A stretch of 64,000 bases of DNA, taken from SIG447 sp045577075 (GTDB lineage: Bacteria > Bacillota > Clostridia > UMGS1883 > UMGS1540). The stretch spans positions 9,849 through 73,848 of the forward strand of contig JAZNHR010000003.1 in the NCBI GenBank assembly GCA_045577075.1. Direction: 5' to 3'. The notes beneath the pieces were generated by a model, which saw only the letters and a list, made by a program, of their open reading frames with translations, made no database searches and was not told where the DNA came from. A program made the translations under genes and the position numbers. Shown here piece after piece: positions 26,098 to 33,494 of this stretch. Positions within the stretch are counted from its first letter, which is position 1. The number at the start of each line of letters is the position of its first letter.

Positions 26098-27127
26098 AGT
26101 AGGAAATGTCACAATTGGTGGCGGCGCACCCGTATCGGTGCAAACCATGACCACAACCGATACCAAAAATGCAGAGGCTACAATTGCACAAATTAAACTT
26201 TTGGAAAAAGCAGGGGCGGACATTGTCCGCCTTGCCGTACCGGATATGGCGGCGGCAGAAAGCTTTGCCCGTATCAAAAAAGCAGTACGTGTACCCCTTG
26301 TATGTGACATTCATTTTGATTACCGCATTGCCCTTGCCTGTATAAAGGCAGGCGCCGATAAAATCCGTATAAACCCCGGCAATATCGGGGACGCGTCGCG
26401 CGTTCGAAAAGTAGCGGAAGCGGCGAAAGACGCCGGGATTCCCATTCGTATCGGCGTAAACGGCGGTTCTCTTGAAAAAGAAGTATACGAAAAATACGGG
26501 AATACCCCGAAAGCGATGGTGGAAAGCGCAAAATACCATGCCTCCCTTTTAGAAAACGAGGGGTTTTCCGATATTATAATTAGCCTTAAGGCATCGGATG
26601 TGCAGAAAACGGTGGAGGCATACCGCCTCATGGCAAAAGACTGCCCGTACCCCTTACATGTAGGCGTGACGGAAGCAGGCACGGCGTATGCAGGGCTTAT
26701 TAAATCCGCAGCCGGTATTGGGAGCTTACTGCTTGACGGCATCGGGGATACCATTCGGGTATCGCTGTCGGCACCGCCTGAGGAGGAAGTAAAAGCTGGG
26801 ATTACCTTGCTTCGCGCATTAGGGCTTAGACAGGGGGCACAGCTGATTTCCTGTCCAACCTGCGGCAGATGCAAGATAGACCTTATGCCCGTCGCGAGGG
26901 AGATGGAAGCATATCTTTCTAAAATTGACACACCGATTCGCGTGGCGGTAATGGGATGTGCAGTAAACGGCCCCGGGGAAGCGAAGGAGGCAGACGTTGG
27001 TGTTGCCGGCGGTGACGGCAAGGCCGTGTTGTTTCGCCACGGCGAAATTGTACAAAGCATTCCGGCAGATGCAATTTTGCCGACCTTAAAAAGCGAAGTG
27101 GAAAGGATTATAAAAGCGTGGAAGTAA
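26087..27127 (+). CDS. ispG: 4-hydroxy-3-methylbut-2-en-1-yl diphosphate synthase (IspG/GcpE)
   Basis: 346 aa Fe-S enzyme of the MEP isoprenoid pathway, converting MEcPP to HMBPP. The TIM-barrel half begins VGNVTIGGGAPVSVQTMTTTDT. KIRINPGNIGD and GVNGGSLEK are typical. The C-terminal half binds a [4Fe-4S] cluster through SCPTCGRCKIDL and MGCAVNGPGEAKEAD. The ATG overlaps the end of the S41 peptidase gene by 11 nt and has a GGAG site within it. The stop overlaps the polC start. No other MEP gene is adjacent. Confidence 0.97.
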   Translation: MKFKVGNVTIGGGAPVSVQTMTTTDTKNAEATIAQIKLLEKAGADIVRLAVPDMAAAESFARIKKAVRVPLVCDIHFDYRIALACIKAGADKIRINPGNIGDASRVRKVAEAAKDAGIPIRIGVNGGSLEKEVYEKYGNTPKAMVESAKYHASLLENEGFSDIIISLKASDVQKTVEAYRLMAKDCPYPLHVGVTEAGTAYAGLIKSAAGIGSLLLDGIGDTIRVSLSAPPEEEVKAGITLLRALGLRQGAQLISCPTCGRCKIDLMPVAREMEAYLSKIDTPIRVAVMGCAVNGPGEAKEADVGVAGGDGKAVLFRHGEIVQSIPADAILPTLKSEVERIIKAWK

Positions 27128-30100
27128 ACGGCACAAAATCCATACAAGAAGCGTTTGGCGGCGCACCCATACCTGTGGGCGCCGCTGATTTTCGTGTTGC
27201 CGCACTGAAGGTAGACCCTGCCTCACGCAGTATGAAAATAAAGCTTTGGCTTCCAAAAATTCCAATATACGGGGATATTCTCGCGCTAAAAAAAGAGCTT
27301 ACGGCGTATTACGCCTTGCACAGTATATCCTGCGATTTTGTATTTGGCACACTGCCGCCGGAAGGTGAGCGCACCTTAGCCTTGCGGGACTTTATTATTG
27401 GGCTGTTGGCAGAGGAAAAGCCGGTACTCGAGTATGTGCTGAAAGACAGCGTTTGGCAGGCAAAGGACGGCATTTTGGAAATTTGCCTTCACCATGGCGG
27501 CGGCGAGCTTTTAAAGGCAGAAGGTGCCGCACGTGATATTGCGAAAACCGTTTTTAAGCTTGCAGGGGAGACGGTCAAAGTACAGTTTACGGAAGAACTG
27601 GAGGAAATGGAGCTTGCGGCAAAGCCCATTCCCATGCCCCAGCGACCGACAATTACCAAGGAGAAAGAATCCGTACCCATCGTAGGCGGCGTCATTCTCG
27701 GCAAGCCCATTGATACGGAAACGATGCCCATTGCAAATATTGAGGAAGGCAGCGGCAGATGTACCATTTGCGGCGAAGTCTTTTCCGCCGAAGGGCGCGA
27801 CATTAAAGAAAAGAAATTATTTACGTTTAATATTACGGATAAAACCGATTCTATTACCTGCAAACTTTTCTTAGCATCAGATAAGTATGAAACGGTGTCC
27901 GCGGCAGTCAAAAAGGGGTCTTATGTTCTGGTGCGCGGCAACGCCACCTTTGATTCCTTTGCCGGGGAAGTGGTTATAAGAGTGCAGGATATCGGAGAGG
28001 CGAAAAAACATGAAAAGGCGGACGTGGCAGAGGAAAAGCGCGTAGAATTGCACGTCCACACCCAGATGTCCAGCATGGATGGCGTATCCAGCGCCACCGC
28101 CCTTGTAAAACAGGCAATAAAGTACGGCCATAGTGCCATTGCCATTACGGACCACGGCGTCGTCCAGGCGTTTCCGGAAGCGTACAAGGCGGCAAAGGGG
28201 TCGGACATAAAAGTCATTTTCGGCGTAGAAGCCTACTTTGTCAACGACATAGGTGCTTCCCTCTATAAAGGCAAATCTTGGCCCATAGACGGCGAAATGG
28301 TTGCATTTGACATTGAAACGACGGGGCTTAGCCCCAAAACGGAACGGATTACGGAAATCGGTGCCGTTAAAATTCGGGACGGTGCCGTAATTGACACCTT
28401 CTCCACCTTTGTGAATCCCGGAAAACCCATTCCGGCAAAAATTGTGGAGCTTACGGGCATTACGGACGCTATGGTTGCAGACGCACCGGATGAGACGCAG
28501 GCTGTCCGCGATTTTCTGGCATTTTGCGGCGAAGCCCCCATTATCGCCCATAATGCCTCGTTTGATACAAGCTTTATCCGGGCGGCATGCACGCGGATGG
28601 GTGAAAAGTATACGCCCTCGATTATCGATACCCTTGTTTTTTGCCGTGCCATGGTTATTAGTAAACGGCAACATTCTCTCGACAAAATGGCGAAGTATTT
28701 CGGCATAGAAAATCCTTCCCACCACCGCGCCGTAAACGATGCACAGGTTTGTGCACAGATTTGGGCGGCACTTGCAGAGCAGCTGAAAGACATGGGCGTT
28801 TCGGATCTCGCGGATATTGATAAAAAGATGGCAGGCAACGTAGATATGAAAACACTGCCGTCCTACCATATGATTTTACTTGCAAAAAATCGGCAGGGGC
28901 TTTTTAATCTCTATACCTTGATTACAAAATCCCACATGGATTATTTTCATAAAACACCAAGAATCCCGAAAAGCGAGCTTGTAAAATACAGAGAAGGGCT
29001 TTTGGTAGGCTCAGCGTGCGAGGCAGGTGAGCTTTTCCGCGCTATGGTGGCAGACGAAAGCGAAGCAAGCCTGTTAAAAATTGCGGATTTTTATGATTAT
29101 CTGGAAATCCAACCCCTTGGCAACAACCAATTTATGATTCAAAACGGGACGGCGAGCGACGAGGAACAGCTAAAAGACTATAACCGCCGCATTGTGGCGA
29201 TGGGTGAAAAGCTTGGCAAACCCGTGGTTGCCACAGGGGACGTCCATTTCTTAAATCGCGAGGATGAGGTGTACCGCCGCATCCTTATGGCAGGCAAGGG
29301 GTTTGACGATGCAGATAATCAGGCACCCCTTTATTTCCGCACTACCAATGAAATGCTGGAGGAATTTGGATACCTTGGGGACGAGGTGGCAAGACGGGTT
29401 GTAATCGAAAATACGCGCCTGATAGCGGACGAAATTGAAAACATTCCCCCTGTCCCGAAGGAAAAGTGTCCTCCGGAAATCGAGGGCTCGGATACAGACA
29501 TTATGCATATGAGCCGGGAAAAGGCGGAGCGCATTTATGGCTCGCCCCTTCCGGAAATCGTGCAAAAGCGCATGGATAAGGAACTGGACAGCATTATTTC
29601 AAACGGCTTTGCCGTTATGTACCTCATTGCCCATAAGCTTGTAAAAAAGTCCAATGAGGACGGGTATCTCGTCGGTTCCCGTGGTTCTGTCGGTTCTTCC
29701 TTTGTGGCGTTTCTTTCCGATATTACCGAAATCAACGCCCTGCCGCCCCATTATGTTTGCCCAAAATGTAAATACAGTGAGTTTATTGAAGGCACCGCCA
29801 TTTCCGGCTGTGACCTACCGGATAAAAACTGCCCGAATTGCGGTACCCCCCTTTATAAAGACGGGCATGATATTCCCTTTGAAACATTCCTCGGCTTTGA
29901 CGGGGATAAGGCACCGGATATAGACCTTAACTTCTCCGGTGACTATCAGGCGATTGCCCATAAATATACGGAAGTTCTGTTTGGTGCAGATAACGTCTAT
30001 AAGGCAGGCACAATCGGCACCCTTGCGGAAAAAACTGCCTATGGCTATGTGCGAAAGTATTTCGAGGAGCGAGGAAAAACCCTTCGAAAAGCAGAGCTTG

Positions 30101-31335
30101 ACAGACTGACTCTCGGCTGCACGGGCGTGAAACGTACCACCGGTCAGCACCCGGGCGGCATCGTAGTTCTCCCAAAAGGGCGTGATATCAACGAATTTTG
30201 CCCCGTACAGCACCCGGCAGATAAAAGCGATAGCGATGTTAAAACCACCCATTTTGATTACCATTCCATTGATGAAAACCTTTTAAAGCTTGATATTCTT
30301 GGTCACGACGACCCGACGGTAATTCGTATGCTGGAGGATTTAACGGGTCTGGACGCGAAGAAAATTCCCCTCGATGATAAAGAAACTATGAGCCTCTTTA
30401 CCGGCAAGGAGGCCCTCAAACTAAAGGAAGACATTAAAAGTACTGTAGGTACCCTTGCCATTCCTGAATTCGGCACGGGCTTTGTGCGCCAGATGCTGGT
30501 GGATACAAAGCCGAAAACGTTTTCCGACCTTATCCGTATCAGTGGTCTTTCTCACGGGACGGACGTTTGGCTTGGTAACGCCCAGGATATCGTAAAAAGC
30601 GGCACGGCCACCCTTTCAGGGTGTATTTGTACCCGTGACGATATTATGCTGTACTTGATTACGAAAGAGGTGCCCCCGAAGCTTTCCTTTACCATCATGG
30701 AAGCTGTCAGAAAAGGGAAGGGGCTAAAGCCGGAGTGGGAAGAGGAAATGCGTGCCCATAATGTGCCCGAATGGTATATTGATTCCTGTAACAAAATTCA
30801 GTATATGTTCCCCAAAGCCCATGCGGCGGCATATGTTACCATGGCGTTTCGTATTGCGTATTGTAAGGTGCATTATCCACTTGCATTTTACATGGCATAT
30901 TACAGCGTCCGTGCAGATGATTTTGATTATGCAATAATGGCAAACGGTCATGAAGTGGTCAAGGAAACCATGAAGCGGCTTTCCGAGCAGGAGTCCAAAA
31001 CACAGAAAGATAAAAACGTCTTATCCATTCTTGAAGTATGTGACGAAATGTATGCCCGCGGCTATACCTTCTGTCCCATTGATTTATACGAGTCGGATGC
31101 AGAAAAGTTCCGCGAGGTAGACGGCAAAATACTGCCCCCCCTTACCAGCATGCAGGGGCTTGGCGCAGCGGCGGCGCGAAGCATTGCGGAGGCGAGAAAA
31201 GACGGCGCGTTCCTTTCTGTAGATGACCTTGTACAAAGAAGTGGGGCAAACAAAGCCGTTATCGAGATTATGACGAAAAGCGGCGTTTTGGACGATTTGC
31301 CCCAAATTAGTCAAACAACCTTGTTTGGACTTTAA
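27118..31335 (+). CDS. polC: DNA polymerase III alpha subunit, Gram-positive PolC type
   Basis: 1405 aa replicative polymerase (B. subtilis PolC is 1437). Order of domains: N-terminal domain; OB fold near residues 205-300; PHP domain (VELHVHTQMSSMDGV) split by the inserted DEDD exonuclease (MVAFDIETTGLSPKTERI, IAHNASFDTSFIRAA, HHRAVNDAQ); then the C-family polymerase with a zinc knuckle (CPKCKYSEF ... CPNCGTPL), the catalytic PDIDLNFSGDYQ and the fingers segment GTIGTLAEKTAYGY. GTG 27118 lies inside the ispG stop region, so translation is coupled. Placement after ispG matches other Clostridia. Confidence 0.97.
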   Translation: MEVNGTKSIQEAFGGAPIPVGAADFRVAALKVDPASRSMKIKLWLPKIPIYGDILALKKELTAYYALHSISCDFVFGTLPPEGERTLALRDFIIGLLAEEKPVLEYVLKDSVWQAKDGILEICLHHGGGELLKAEGAARDIAKTVFKLAGETVKVQFTEELEEMELAAKPIPMPQRPTITKEKESVPIVGGVILGKPIDTETMPIANIEEGSGRCTICGEVFSAEGRDIKEKKLFTFNITDKTDSITCKLFLASDKYETVSAAVKKGSYVLVRGNATFDSFAGEVVIRVQDIGEAKKHEKADVAEEKRVELHVHTQMSSMDGVSSATALVKQAIKYGHSAIAITDHGVVQAFPEAYKAAKGSDIKVIFGVEAYFVNDIGASLYKGKSWPIDGEMVAFDIETTGLSPKTERITEIGAVKIRDGAVIDTFSTFVNPGKPIPAKIVELTGITDAMVADAPDETQAVRDFLAFCGEAPIIAHNASFDTSFIRAACTRMGEKYTPSIIDTLVFCRAMVISKRQHSLDKMAKYFGIENPSHHRAVNDAQVCAQIWAALAEQLKDMGVSDLADIDKKMAGNVDMKTLPSYHMILLAKNRQGLFNLYTLITKSHMDYFHKTPRIPKSELVKYREGLLVGSACEAGELFRAMVADESEASLLKIADFYDYLEIQPLGNNQFMIQNGTASDEEQLKDYNRRIVAMGEKLGKPVVATGDVHFLNREDEVYRRILMAGKGFDDADNQAPLYFRTTNEMLEEFGYLGDEVARRVVIENTRLIADEIENIPPVPKEKCPPEIEGSDTDIMHMSREKAERIYGSPLPEIVQKRMDKELDSIISNGFAVMYLIAHKLVKKSNEDGYLVGSRGSVGSSFVAFLSDITEINALPPHYVCPKCKYSEFIEGTAISGCDLPDKNCPNCGTPLYKDGHDIPFETFLGFDGDKAPDIDLNFSGDYQAIAHKYTEVLFGADNVYKAGTIGTLAEKTAYGYVRKYFEERGKTLRKAELDRLTLGCTGVKRTTGQHPGGIVVLPKGRDINEFCPVQHPADKSDSDVKTTHFDYHSIDENLLKLDILGHDDPTVIRMLEDLTGLDAKKIPLDDKETMSLFTGKEALKLKEDIKSTVGTLAIPEFGTGFVRQMLVDTKPKTFSDLIRISGLSHGTDVWLGNAQDIVKSGTATLSGCICTRDDIMLYLITKEVPPKLSFTIMEAVRKGKGLKPEWEEEMRAHNVPEWYIDSCNKIQYMFPKAHAAAYVTMAFRIAYCKVHYPLAFYMAYYSVRADDFDYAIMANGHEVVKETMKRLSEQESKTQKDKNVLSILEVCDEMYARGYTFCPIDLYESDAEKFREVDGKILPPLTSMQGLGAAAARSIAEARKDGAFLSVDDLVQRSGANKAVIEIMTKSGVLDDLPQISQTTLFGL

Positions 31336-31339
31336 AAAT

Positions 31340-31377
31340 GCCCCGAAAGAAAGACGCATTTCTCTTTCTCTCGGGGT
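31340..31377 (+). terminator. Probable terminator hairpin after polC
   Basis: GCCCCGAAAGAAAGA pairs with TCTTTCTCTCGGGGT with minor mismatches. The T tract is weak, so it is a less certain terminator. Confidence 0.5.
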
Positions 31378-31419
31378 TATGCTTTGGTGCACCATGCGGA
31401 AAAATTTTTCAAAAAAGTC

Positions 31420-31448
31420 TTGACAATATGCCGCGTTTGTAGTATACT
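31420..31448 (+). promoter_or_regulatory. Strong sigma-A promoter of tRNA-Ser
   Basis: Consensus TTGACA at 31420, a 17-bp spacer and TATACT at 31443-31448. The tRNA begins 14 bp downstream, as expected for a monocistronic tRNA transcript. Confidence 0.85.
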
Positions 31449-31461
31449 ATGAAGGTCGCGT

Positions 31462-31553
31462 GGAGAGATGGCTGAGCTGGTCTAAGGCGCACGACTGGAA
31501 ATCGTGTATGGGCTAATACCCCATCAAGGGTTCGAATCCCTTTCTCTCCGCCA
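31462..31553 (+). tRNA. tRNA-Ser (anticodon GGA), CCA encoded
   Basis: 92 nt class II tRNA. The acceptor stem GGAGAGA pairs with TCTCTCC, the discriminator is G and CCA is encoded at the 3' end. The anticodon stem-loop CGACT-GGA-AATCG gives anticodon GGA (reads TCC and TCT). A long variable arm (TATGGGCTAATACCCCAT) and a T arm (AGGGTTCGAATCCCT) are both intact. It has its own promoter and terminator. Confidence 0.97.
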
Positions 31554-31555
31554 CG

Positions 31556-31584
31556 AAAAAAGCACCCCAAAAGGGTGCTTTTTT
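31556..31584 (+). terminator. Terminator of tRNA-Ser
   Basis: AGCACCC (31561-31567) pairs with GGGTGCT (31573-31579) around CAAAA, preceded by A5 and followed by a T run. The flanking sequences extend the pairing into a longer imperfect palindrome that reaches the tRNA T arm. Confidence 0.9.
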
Positions 31585-31885
31585 CTTTGCGGAGAGAAAG
31601 AATAGGATGCGAACTTTCGCCAAAGGCGAAGGTTCGTCGAAGCAGCCAAAGCGCGAAGCGATTTGGACTGCGGAGTCGGGAGCACCGCCGTCTGCCGGGC
31701 ACCGCCGAGGGCGGTCGGCAAGACGGAGAGGCGCACCGTATCCCTTTACGACAAAGGAGCACCTCAAAAGGGTGCTTTTTTTGTGGCGGAGAGAAAGAAC
31801 GTCGGAGTGACCGCAAGGGAAGCTTGCGGATCACGGAGTCGGGAGTACGTATTCTATTTCGGGCACCGCTTTGCGGTCGAAAAAA
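31585..31885. repeat. Two degenerate structured repeats carrying inverted tRNA-Ser 3' ends
   Basis: No credible gene lies here. Two copies share ordered blocks: terminator-like AGCACC/GGTGCT hairpin, then GCGGAGAGAAAG (31589 and 31786), a local hairpin, CGGAGTCGGGAG (31671 and 31834) and GGGCACCGC with its GCGGTCG partner (31697 and 31861). The block TGGCGGAGAGAAAG at 31784-31797 is an exact 14-nt reverse complement of the tRNA-Ser 3' end (31540-31553). Spacers differ between the copies but keep hairpin potential (TTCGCC AAA GGCGAA; CCGCAAG with CTTGCGG). This suggests a structured tRNA-derived intergenic repeat. Confidence 0.7.
31758..31783 (+). terminator. Second copy of the tRNA-Ser-type terminator hairpin
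   Basis: AGCACC pairs with GGTGCT around TCAAAAG, followed by seven T. It differs only slightly from the tRNA-Ser terminator and sits at the junction of the two repeats. Confidence 0.6.
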
Positions 31886-31937
31886 CTATATCTTACCTAA
31901 AAAGAATATGCATCATATATACGATGTATCTTCTTTT

Positions 31938-32150
31938 TTATCTTGGATTCATTTCATCTGTCCTGCCTAAAATATAATCAACTGAGGTTTTATATAAATC
32001 TGCAAGTTGTATCAGCATGGAAACCGGTATTTCACGCAATCCTCTTTCATATCTTGCATAAACTTGTCTGTTACACAAAAGATAATCGGCAACTTGCTTT
32101 TGCGTTAAGTCATGATCTGTTCGCAAATCATATAATCTTTTAAAAAACAT
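31938..32150 (-). CDS. Small XRE-family HTH regulator
   Basis: 70 aa, a single Cro/CI-type helix-turn-helix: LRTDHDLTQKQVADYL ... RQVYARYERGLREIPVSMLIQLADLY, with the conserved tail KTSVDYILGRTDE. An AGAGGTGA site precedes ATG 32150. It is divergent from a 77-aa gene with about 100 bp between them, and that interval holds dyad-symmetric sites. The G+C content is clearly lower than the neighbours, suggesting transferred DNA. Its likely role is autoregulation and control of the divergent gene. Confidence 0.88.
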   Translation of the reverse strand: MFFKRLYDLRTDHDLTQKQVADYLLCNRQVYARYERGLREIPVSMLIQLADLYKTSVDYILGRTDEMNPR

Positions 32151-32176
32151 TAAAAATCACCTCTTGATTTTAATGT

Positions 32177-32222
32177 TACCATATGGTATTATAATATTAA
32201 CAATATGGTATCGTTTGATACC
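32177..32222. promoter_or_regulatory. Dyad operators in the XRE/77-aa divergent promoter
   Basis: A perfect palindrome TACCATATGGTA lies at 32177-32188 and a perfect inverted repeat GGTATC-GTTT-GATACC at 32207-32222. They flank a TATAAT (32190-32195) pointing right. The shared half-site GGTAT suggests both are bound by the XRE protein. Confidence 0.6.
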
Positions 32223-32249
32223 TTAATTATATTTTTTAGGAGAGAAAAT

Positions 32250-32483
32250 ATGAATATAAAGCTTGAACTATTAAGAAACTACATAGTTGACTTAATAAAA
32301 TACAGAATAGAAGAGCTTGACATTGATGCATCGCAAATTGCTGATACTACTGCTATTCAAATGTTGTCTGAGATACAAAAAGTAATAAAGGACGAAGAAT
32401 ATTCCGATTTTGATGCTGTGGAGAAAATAGTTTGCATATTTGAAAACTATAATATCGACTTTGGCTCTCGGCATGATTTTTAA
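32250..32483 (+). CDS. Hypothetical 77-aa protein, divergent from XRE regulator
   Basis: 77 aa, mostly helical and acidic: MNIKLELLRNYIVDLIKYR, EELDIDASQIADTTAIQML, DAVEKIVCIFENYNIDF. I do not recognise a family. An AGGAGAG site 8 nt upstream of ATG 32250 supports translation. Codons are AT-rich, unlike the flanking housekeeping genes. Its short length, the divergent XRE gene and the operator arrangement resemble small regulated accessory modules, but no toxin or antitoxin motif is visible, so no function is claimed. Confidence 0.6.
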   Translation: MNIKLELLRNYIVDLIKYRIEELDIDASQIADTTAIQMLSEIQKVIKDEEYSDFDAVEKIVCIFENYNIDFGSRHDF

Positions 32484-32523
32484 TATTTTATAAAAAGGCA
32501 TCTATCCCTTCTAATCTTTCACG

Positions 32524-32551
32524 AAAAAAGCACCCCCCCGGGGGTGCTTTT
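32524..32551. terminator. Bidirectional terminator
   Basis: AAAAAAGCACCCCC pairs with GGGGGTGCTTTT. It has A and T runs on opposite sides and so serves both the 77-aa gene and the convergent AraC-type gene. Confidence 0.85.
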
Positions 32552-33313
32552 CTAATTCCTCGCATACTGAGTCGGTGAAACACCGTATTTCTTTTTAAAG
32601 GCACGGCTGAAATATAAGGAGTCGTTATATCCGACGGAGGTGGCAATTTCCGTAATCGTATCAAATTCACCGCTATCCATAATTGTTTTGGCATGAGAAA
32701 GACGTTTCCCTAAAATATAGTTTTGTGGACTCATAGCATAATGGGCCTGAAAGAGTTTACGAAAATATGTGCCGGAAATGCCGCAAAGCCTATGTAAGGT
32801 TTCGATTTTCAGGTCAGCGTCAAAAATATGCTTTTTCAAATAGGAAACGGCAGGGGAAATGACGCTGAAATTCTTTTTATCGGCATAGGTTAAGCTTTCC
32901 AGGTTTTCAATATAGGCTAAAAGGGCGTAAAAAATGGAATAGCATTTATACTGCTCGGCAGTACCGCCAAATTTCCATAAATCGGCTAAAATGCCTTCGT
33001 ACGTATCTGCCTCCTGAAACCCGTCCAATGCATAGACGGCAGGGACTGCGTTCGTTATTTCTGCCTCGAAAATGATGGAGACATACATACATGGCGTATT
33101 AGAAAGGGTGGCCATTTCATAGCTTGCCCCTTGCGGCAGAAAAAGGATTTCGCCGGGATGGGTATCTATGCAATGCGCAGAAAAGGTATGCCGGGATACG
33201 CCCGCGGTGCGAAGCACGAAGGCGTGGTTTTTTCGGCATACAACCGACGCTCGGTTTTTTGAAGTCCCCTTTGTAATTCGTATGATTTTTAAGTTTTCTA
33301 TATTTTTAAACAT
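32552..33313 (-). CDS. AraC family transcriptional regulator
   Basis: 253 aa. The N-terminal half is a cupin-like ligand domain (HTFSAHCIDTHPGEILFLPQGASYEMAT). The C-terminal 100 aa contain two helix-turn-helix motifs: LKIETLHRLCGISGTYFRKLFQAHYAMSPQNYIL, then DTITEIATSVGYNDSLYFSRAFKKKYGVSPTQY. It is divergent from the MATE transporter with about 180 bp between them, which makes that gene the most likely target. The effector is unknown. Confidence 0.93.
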   Translation of the reverse strand: MFKNIENLKIIRITKGTSKNRASVVCRKNHAFVLRTAGVSRHTFSAHCIDTHPGEILFLPQGASYEMATLSNTPCMYVSIIFEAEITNAVPAVYALDGFQEADTYEGILADLWKFGGTAEQYKCYSIFYALLAYIENLESLTYADKKNFSVISPAVSYLKKHIFDADLKIETLHRLCGISGTYFRKLFQAHYAMSPQNYILGKRLSHAKTIMDSGEFDTITEIATSVGYNDSLYFSRAFKKKYGVSPTQYARN

Positions 33314-33391
33314 GGCAATCCTCCACCAAAGTGAAAGTTCCCTTATATTCTAGCATGTTTTTGTTTTAATTGCAAATCAAACCGAAAAACT

Positions 33392-33418
33392 TTGTTTCGA
33401 AAAATCCATATTGTTTCG
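33392..33418 (+). promoter_or_regulatory. Candidate AraC-type direct-repeat binding site
   Basis: TTGTTTCG occurs twice in direct orientation (33392-33399 and 33411-33418), about two helical turns apart. It ends shortly upstream of the expected -35 position for the TATAAT at 33450-33455. The -35 itself is poor, as expected for an activator-dependent promoter. Confidence 0.5.
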
Positions 33419-33494
33419 TGTAGTCTATGTACATATCTTTTTCCTGTGCTATAATTGAACCTGTAACAATTGGGCAGAAAAAGGGGAGAAGAGA

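Noticed and set aside
31540..31800. tRNA-Ser as an integrase attachment site
   Set aside because: The tRNA 3'-end copies are in inverted, not direct, orientation and there is no integrase gene nearby.
31409..31834. Open frame on the minus strand across tRNA-Ser and the repeats (GIRTLDG-like peptide)
   Set aside because: It is the antisense translation of the tRNA-Ser T arm and acceptor stem, a well-known spurious protein type, with no ribosome binding site support.
31575..31970. Several overlapping plus-strand frames with Arg-rich peptides after the tRNA
   Set aside because: They follow the structured repeats in different frames, have no convincing start signals and look like translations of repeat hairpins.
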